Below are positions 60,287-64,000 of a stretch of DNA of 64,000 nucleotides, one piece after another. Within the stretch, counting starts at the first letter, position 1. The number at the start of each line of letters is the position of its first letter. The translations under genes were made by a program, and so were the position numbers. The notes under the pieces are model-generated. The model had not been told where the DNA came from and ran no database searches. It saw only the letters and a program-made list of their open reading frames with translations. The stretch is from Sphingomonas sp. AR_OL41. Lineage in GTDB: Bacteria; Pseudomonadota; Alphaproteobacteria; Sphingomonadales; Sphingomonadaceae. The stretch covers positions 124,001 to 188,000 of the forward strand of contig NZ_JARYTI010000005.1 in the NCBI RefSeq assembly GCF_029911635.1, read 5' to 3'.

Positions 60287-60820
60287 TCAGCCCGGCGACA
60301 TCGTCCGGCAGGCGCTCGCCTTGCGCGCCGCGTCGATCTGCGGGAAGCGCGCGCGGTCGTCGATCAGAATCCGCACCAGCGCGATGCCGCTATTGCCCTT
60401 GATCGGCACCGGCTCGTAACCTGCCGGCGCCTGCCCCCCGCTGTCGCCGATCAGCGCGACGCGGATCGGGTTGCCGCCGGCCTGTACGTTGTTGCGCACG
60501 AACGCGACGTCGGTGCGCGGATCGAACACCGACAGCGACCAATAGGGCGCGGGCACCGGCGCGACATCGATCAGTACCGGCCCCTTGGACAGGTCGAACG
60601 GACAGGACGAATAGGCCAGATCGGGGCTCGGCCGGACGATCGCACGCGAGTCCGACGTGGCGAGCGGCGACTGGAGCAGGCTGTTGGTGCCGCCCGCGCT
60701 CGCGATGCGCCAGGTCGCCAGGCTCATCAGGACACGCGGCGTCTGCACCAGGGTGACATGATGCGCGATGCCGGCCAGCACGAGGCCGAGCAGGACGGGC
60801 GGGCCCCAGCGGCGGATCAT
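60287..60820 (-). CDS. DUF1254-like exported protein
   Basis: The 177-residue product has an N-terminal hydrophobic anchor or signal (GPPVLLGLVLAGIAHHVTLV) and a DUF1254-type domain (SPDLAYSSCPFDLSKGPVLI, then YWSLSVFDPRTDVAFVRNN). It pairs with the DUF1214 gene upstream by a 4-bp overlap. DUF1254/DUF1214 proteins are often found together and their activity is unknown. It converges on the HhH-tailed protein gene with a 3-bp gap. Confidence 0.8.
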   Translation of the reverse strand: MIRRWGPPVLLGLVLAGIAHHVTLVQTPRVLMSLATWRIASAGGTNSLLQSPLATSDSRAIVRPSPDLAYSSCPFDLSKGPVLIDVAPVPAPYWSLSVFDPRTDVAFVRNNVQAGGNPIRVALIGDSGGQAPAGYEPVPIKGNSGIALVRILIDDRARFPQIDAARKASACRTMSPG

Positions 60821-61395
60821 GCGCAGGCCTCCCGCGTGATCGCGGGCAATTGCGTGCGCGCGAGGTTGCCGCGCCCGGCATCGGCCGGCAGATAGGCGCG
60901 CAGCGTCAATTCGACATGGGCAATCCCGCCGGTCGGCAGCCAGTGGCCCGGTTGGCGATCGGGCGACAGCACCATGTTCCAGCGCGCCTGCTCGTCGGGA
61001 GCGAGCGCGGCGCTGCCGACCGAATAGACCCCGGCGTCGTTCTTCACGAGATAGCCGGCATGATCATAGACGGTGATGCTCCACCATTTCGCGGGCAGCG
61101 CGCCGCCCGAGAGGCGATAGCGGCAGCGCCCATCGAGCGGCTGGCCGGCATCGTCGGTCGCAGCGGTGTAGTAGCGCGCCTCCGATGCGGGCAACGCGAG
61201 CAAGCCGCGCAGCGCGACGACCGCGCGCGTCATGGCGCTCGCCTGTGCCGTCCCGAAATCGCTCCCGGTCACCCAAGGGCCGATCGACACGCCGGAACCG
61301 AGCGCGCCGGCGCGAACGCTCCAGCCGGCAAGGCCGCTGCCGGCGGCGATGCCGACCAGCGCACAGGTGAGATAGCGGAGCCATGGTTTCATCAT
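60817..61395 (-). CDS. DUF1214-like exported protein
   Basis: The 192-residue protein has an N-terminal membrane/signal segment (YLTCALVGIAAGSGLAGWSV) and the DUF1214 pattern WWSITVYDHAGYLVKNDAGVYS and LSPDRQPGHWLPTG. It overlaps the DUF1254 gene by 4 bp. The two probably form one periplasmic complex, but the substrate is unknown. Confidence 0.85.
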   Translation of the reverse strand: MMKPWLRYLTCALVGIAAGSGLAGWSVRAGALGSGVSIGPWVTGSDFGTAQASAMTRAVVALRGLLALPASEARYYTAATDDAGQPLDGRCRYRLSGGALPAKWWSITVYDHAGYLVKNDAGVYSVGSAALAPDEQARWNMVLSPDRQPGHWLPTGGIAHVELTLRAYLPADAGRGNLARTQLPAITREACA

Positions 61396-61464
61396 GACAG
61401 CCTAGGCCGATCCGGGGGTGTACCGCAACGTCCACGCTGCGCAGCGCCATCGCGCTCGCTGTTT

Positions 61465-61652
61465 CTCCCTGTTGCCTCCCTGTTATCTCGCTGTTCGGTG
61501 GAAGATTCTCCCTGTTACTCCCTGTTCCGCCGCGCTTTGACGTTTTTGGCCGAATCTCCATCGTCCATTTCGCCGCGCTGCCCTTTTATATCAATGATAT
61601 AGAATACCTCCCGTCGAGCGAACAGGGAGCCGCATAGGGCCGGAACAGGGAG
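61465..61652. repeat. Cluster of CTCCCTGTT boxes flanking a TATATCA-TGATATA palindrome
   Basis: Copies of CTCCCTGTT occur at 61465, 61476 and 61508 with variants at 61487 and 61518. Inverted copies (AACAGGGAG) lie at 61621 and 61644. Between the two sets is TATATCA-A-TGATATA at 61587-61601, a perfect palindrome suited to a regulator. The gap 61396-61757 between the DUF1214 and UbiC-like genes holds no ORF. Confidence 0.65.
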
Positions 61653-61757
61653 TAATCCCGTCGCGCGGCATCGCTTGTTTTTCAACGATGAGAAAAAGCC
61701 GAGTCGTTCGGCGGACATCATCAGCGACGCGCTGCGTGAAGTGAATCACCGCGAAGG

Positions 61758-62333
61758 TCAGCGCAGGTCGATTGCCGCGCGCTGATAGGTTTCGATCACC
61801 TCGGCAATCGGACGGCCGGCAGCGTCGAGGACGAGCGCGCGGTGGCGGAAAAGCTCGGCCGGCGGCCTCGCGCCGTGGCGCCAAAGCATCTGCGACGCGA
61901 GGGTGCGGCGGGAGATGCGCAGCGGCGCGACGACGGTGCCGAACGGCGTGTCGCTGGTGTCGAGCGCGAGGTTCATCGCCGGCGTCAGGCGCGCCGGCAC
62001 ATACCAGTTCTGCGCGTCGCTCAGTACATGGCCGGCGCAGGACAGCCTGACATGGCGATAGCCCAGCGGCTCCGCGGCACCGACGCCGAGTTCGCGGCGT
62101 TGCCGCGCGGTCGCGAGGGGCGGGGTCTCCCTGATGACCTCCGCGTGAATTGCCGGATCGGCGACGCCGTGTTCGGCGCACCAGGCGCGCAGCGTCGCGG
62201 TGGCCGAGAGGGCGGCGAGCAGGCGGCGGTTGAGTTCGACCGCCTCGATCCGCGCAGGCGATGGCGCGCGGGCAGCCGAGGGAGGCGGGCCGACGAACAG
62301 GAGCGCGGCAGCGAGGAATGCTGTTCGTTTCAT
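61758..62333 (-). CDS. Exported protein with UbiC-like (chorismate lyase fold) pattern
   Basis: The 191-residue product has a signal peptide (KRTAFLAAALLFVGPPPSAARA). Its middle reads LGYRHVRLSCAGHVLSDAQN followed by WYVPARLTPAMNLALDTSDT, and it ends IAEVIETYQR. This order resembles chorismate pyruvate-lyase/UTRA folds, where a conserved Arg and a strand-turn-strand frame the ligand site. Export argues against a role in ubiquinone synthesis. The fold is a tentative match. Confidence 0.6.
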   Translation of the reverse strand: MKRTAFLAAALLFVGPPPSAARAPSPARIEAVELNRRLLAALSATATLRAWCAEHGVADPAIHAEVIRETPPLATARQRRELGVGAAEPLGYRHVRLSCAGHVLSDAQNWYVPARLTPAMNLALDTSDTPFGTVVAPLRISRRTLASQMLWRHGARPPAELFRHRALVLDAAGRPIAEVIETYQRAAIDLR

Positions 62334-62406
62334 TGGTGTCCTCGCAGGATTAACCTATCCATGTTCGGCAAACCGCATTTGCACGTCACGCGCGATCGCA
62401 CCGCCT

Positions 62407-62619
62407 TCTCCCCTTGTGGGCGTTTTGCCGCGTGACGGGTCGAAATGCTTCCCCGGAGCATTTCTCAATCATGCCGGGGGCATGATTGACCCGGCACGCG
62501 GCAAAACGGGTGGCGCGTAGCGCCGGATGAGGGGGAGTCACGAACGCGACGTCCACGTCAGCCCCCTCACCCTCCCCATCGCTGCGCGATGGGCCCCTTC
62601 CCTCTCCCACAAGGGGAGA
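62407..62619. repeat. Compound palindromic element with an internal three-way junction
   Basis: Outer 14-bp arms TCTCCCCTTGTGGG (62407-62420) and their exact complement (62606-62619) enclose a second element. In it, a 21-bp stem (62421-62441 with 62488-62508, one mismatch) brackets two hairpins, GAAATGCT/AGCATTTC and TCAATCATGCC/GGCATGATTGA. The whole occupies the gap between the UbiC-like gene and ppdK. The nested layout suggests one repeat inserted into another. No gene is seen. Confidence 0.75.
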
Positions 62620-62678
62620 GGGAAATAACCCGCTCCAAATGTGTAAATGTGGCAACCCGACCGTTAACAAGGTGACTG

Positions 62679-64000
62679 CTATTTCTTCGCCAGCGCCGAC
62701 TGCGCCGCCGCCAGCCGCGCGATCGGCACGCGGTAGGGCGAGGCCGAGACGTAATCGAGCCCGATCTGCTCGCAAAAGGCGATCGACGCCGGATCGCCGC
62801 CATGCTCGCCGCAGATACCGAGCTTGATCTCGGGTCGCGTCGCCCTGCCCCGCTCGGCCGCCATCTCGATCAACTGGCCGACACCCTCGATGTCGAGGCT
62901 GACGAAGGGATCCTTGGCGTAGATGCCGCGCTCGACATAGGTCGTCAGGAAGCGTGCCGCATCGTCGCGGCTGACGCCGAGCGTGGTCTGGGTCAGGTCG
63001 TTGGTGCCGAACGAGAAGAACGCGCCGACCTCGGCGATCTCGCCAGCCATCAGCGCGGCGCGCGGCAGCTCGATCATCGTGCCGACGAGATATTCGATCG
63101 TCCGGCCCTTGTCGGCGAACACCGTCTGCGCGGCCTTGTCGACCACGGCCTTCATCAATTCCAGCTCGCGCCGTGTCGCGACCAGCGGAATCATCACCTC
63201 GGGGATCGGCGCGGCGCCCGACTTCTCGGCCACCTCGATCGCCGCCTCGAAGATCGCGCGCGCCTGCATCTCGTAGATTTCGGGATAGGTCACGCCGAGC
63301 CGGCAGCCGCGATGCCCCAGCATCGGGTTGAACTCGTGCAGTTCGGCGGCACGGCGCTTGAGGATGCCGATATCGACCCCGGCGGCGATCGCCACCTCGG
63401 CGAATTCGGCTTCCTCGTGCGGCAGGAACTCGTGCAGCGGCGGATCGAGCAGGCGGATCGTCACCGGCAGCCCGGCCATCACCTCGAACAGCTGGACGAA
63501 ATCGCTGCGCTGTTCGGGCAGCAGCCTGTCGAGTGCGGTGCGGCGACCGGCCTCGTCCTCGGCCAGGATCATCTGGCGCACCGCGGTGATCCGCGCGGCG
63601 TCGAAGAACATATGCTCGGTGCGGCACAGCCCGATGCCCTCGGCACCGAATTCGCGCGCAACCTTCGCATCGAGCGGGGTCTCGGCATTGGCACGCACCT
63701 TGAGGCGCCGCACGCCATCGGCCCACACCATCAGCGTGCCGAAATCGCCGGCCAGTTCGGGCTGCACGGTCGGCACCTCACCCATCATCACCTCGCCGGT
63801 CGAGCCGTCGATGGTGATGATATCGCCGTCGCGCACCTCGCGGCCGGCGACACGCATCACGCCGGCCTTGGCATCGATCGAGATCGTGCCGGCACCCGAG
63901 ACGCAGGGGCGACCCATGCCGCGTGCCACCACCGCGGCGTGGCTGGTCATGCCGCCACGCGCGGTCAGGATGCCGCGCGCCGCGTGCATGCCGTGAATGT
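62679..64000 (-). CDS. ppdK: Pyruvate, phosphate dikinase, C-terminal part (runs off window)
   Basis: The visible 440 or so residues begin in the phosphohistidine domain (IHGMHAARGILTARGGMTSH, where His carries the phosphate). They continue through the PEP/pyruvate-binding barrel with GLCRTEHMFF, FGTNDLTQTTLGVSRDDAA and the catalytic Cys in GICGEHGGDP. The enzyme interconverts pyruvate, ATP and Pi with PEP, AMP and PPi. The N-terminal ATP-binding part lies beyond the right edge. Confidence 0.97.
   Translation of the reverse strand, partial: IHGMHAARGILTARGGMTSHAAVVARGMGRPCVSGAGTISIDAKAGVMRVAGREVRDGDIITIDGSTGEVMMGEVPTVQPELAGDFGTLMVWADGVRRLKVRANAETPLDAKVAREFGAEGIGLCRTEHMFFDAARITAVRQMILAEDEAGRRTALDRLLPEQRSDFVQLFEVMAGLPVTIRLLDPPLHEFLPHEEAEFAEVAIAAGVDIGILKRRAAELHEFNPMLGHRGCRLGVTYPEIYEMQARAIFEAAIEVAEKSGAAPIPEVMIPLVATRRELELMKAVVDKAAQTVFADKGRTIEYLVGTMIELPRAALMAGEIAEVGAFFSFGTNDLTQTTLGVSRDDAARFLTTYVERGIYAKDPFVSLDIEGVGQLIEMAAERGRATRPEIKLGICGEHGGDPASIAFCEQIGLDYVSASPYRVPIARLAAAQSALAKK

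Overview
The window is about 64 kb of GC-rich chromosomal DNA from an alphaproteobacterium, most likely a Sphingomonas-type sphingomonad. The grounds are inference from gene content and style: dense gene packing with 1-8 bp overlaps, occasional GTG/TTG starts, split glycine decarboxylase genes (gcvPA/gcvPB), a Caulobacter-type tad/cpa pilus locus, a ThrB of the APH-kinase type, and scattered short palindromic intergenic repeats. No tRNA, rRNA, IS element, integrase or CRISPR array was seen.

Layout. (1) 1-6.8 kb: an accessory region with the end of a BufB/BufC (DUF692/DUF2063) pair, then a leftward operon (SnoaL-like protein, SDR-like protein lacking the usual Tyr/Lys, exported HAD-type dehalogenase homologue, NQO-like flavoprotein). 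Two paralogous exported alpha/beta hydrolases with an Asp nucleophile follow; between them lie a CGNR zinc-finger regulator and a decayed LysR gene. (2) 6.8-11 kb: a possible antiporter remnant, guaA and an S9 prolyl oligopeptidase. (3) 11-33.5 kb: the str-S10-spc-alpha ribosomal supercluster, all leftward from rpsL to rplQ, interrupted between adk and rpsM by an SRPBCC protein and a two-component system. (4) 33.8-40.9 kb: NUDIX, glpD, trhO, a glycine-zipper secreted protein, proS, a DMT transporter and small membrane proteins. (5) 41-45.8 kb: the glycine cleavage operon gcvT-gcvH-gcvPA-gcvPB behind a tandem glycine riboswitch. (6) 46-51.5 kb: a lipoprotein, ispH-thrB-rnhA, a 55-aa DUF1508 protein, an FAD oxidoreductase and a lysophospholipase-like hydrolase. 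(7) 51.5-60.3 kb: tad pilus genes cpaA-B-C-D-E-tadB-tadC without cpaF, followed by a membrane-anchored protein ending in a helix-hairpin-helix-like domain. (8) 60.3-64 kb: a DUF1254/DUF1214 pair, a UbiC-like exported protein, dense palindromic repeats and the C-terminal part of pyruvate phosphate dikinase.

How it fits together. Most of the window is core translation and one-carbon metabolism. The supercluster is probably driven by a strong promoter ahead of rpsL and by a second promoter ahead of rpsM, which makes the inserted two-component genes tolerable. The gcv operon is glycine-controlled through its riboswitch. The points most worth following up are the exported dehalogenase/hydrolase island with its candidate CGNR operator, the missing tad ATPase gene, the HhH-tailed membrane protein beside the tad locus, the nested palindromic repeats, and the RGG-rich extension on ribosomal protein S5.
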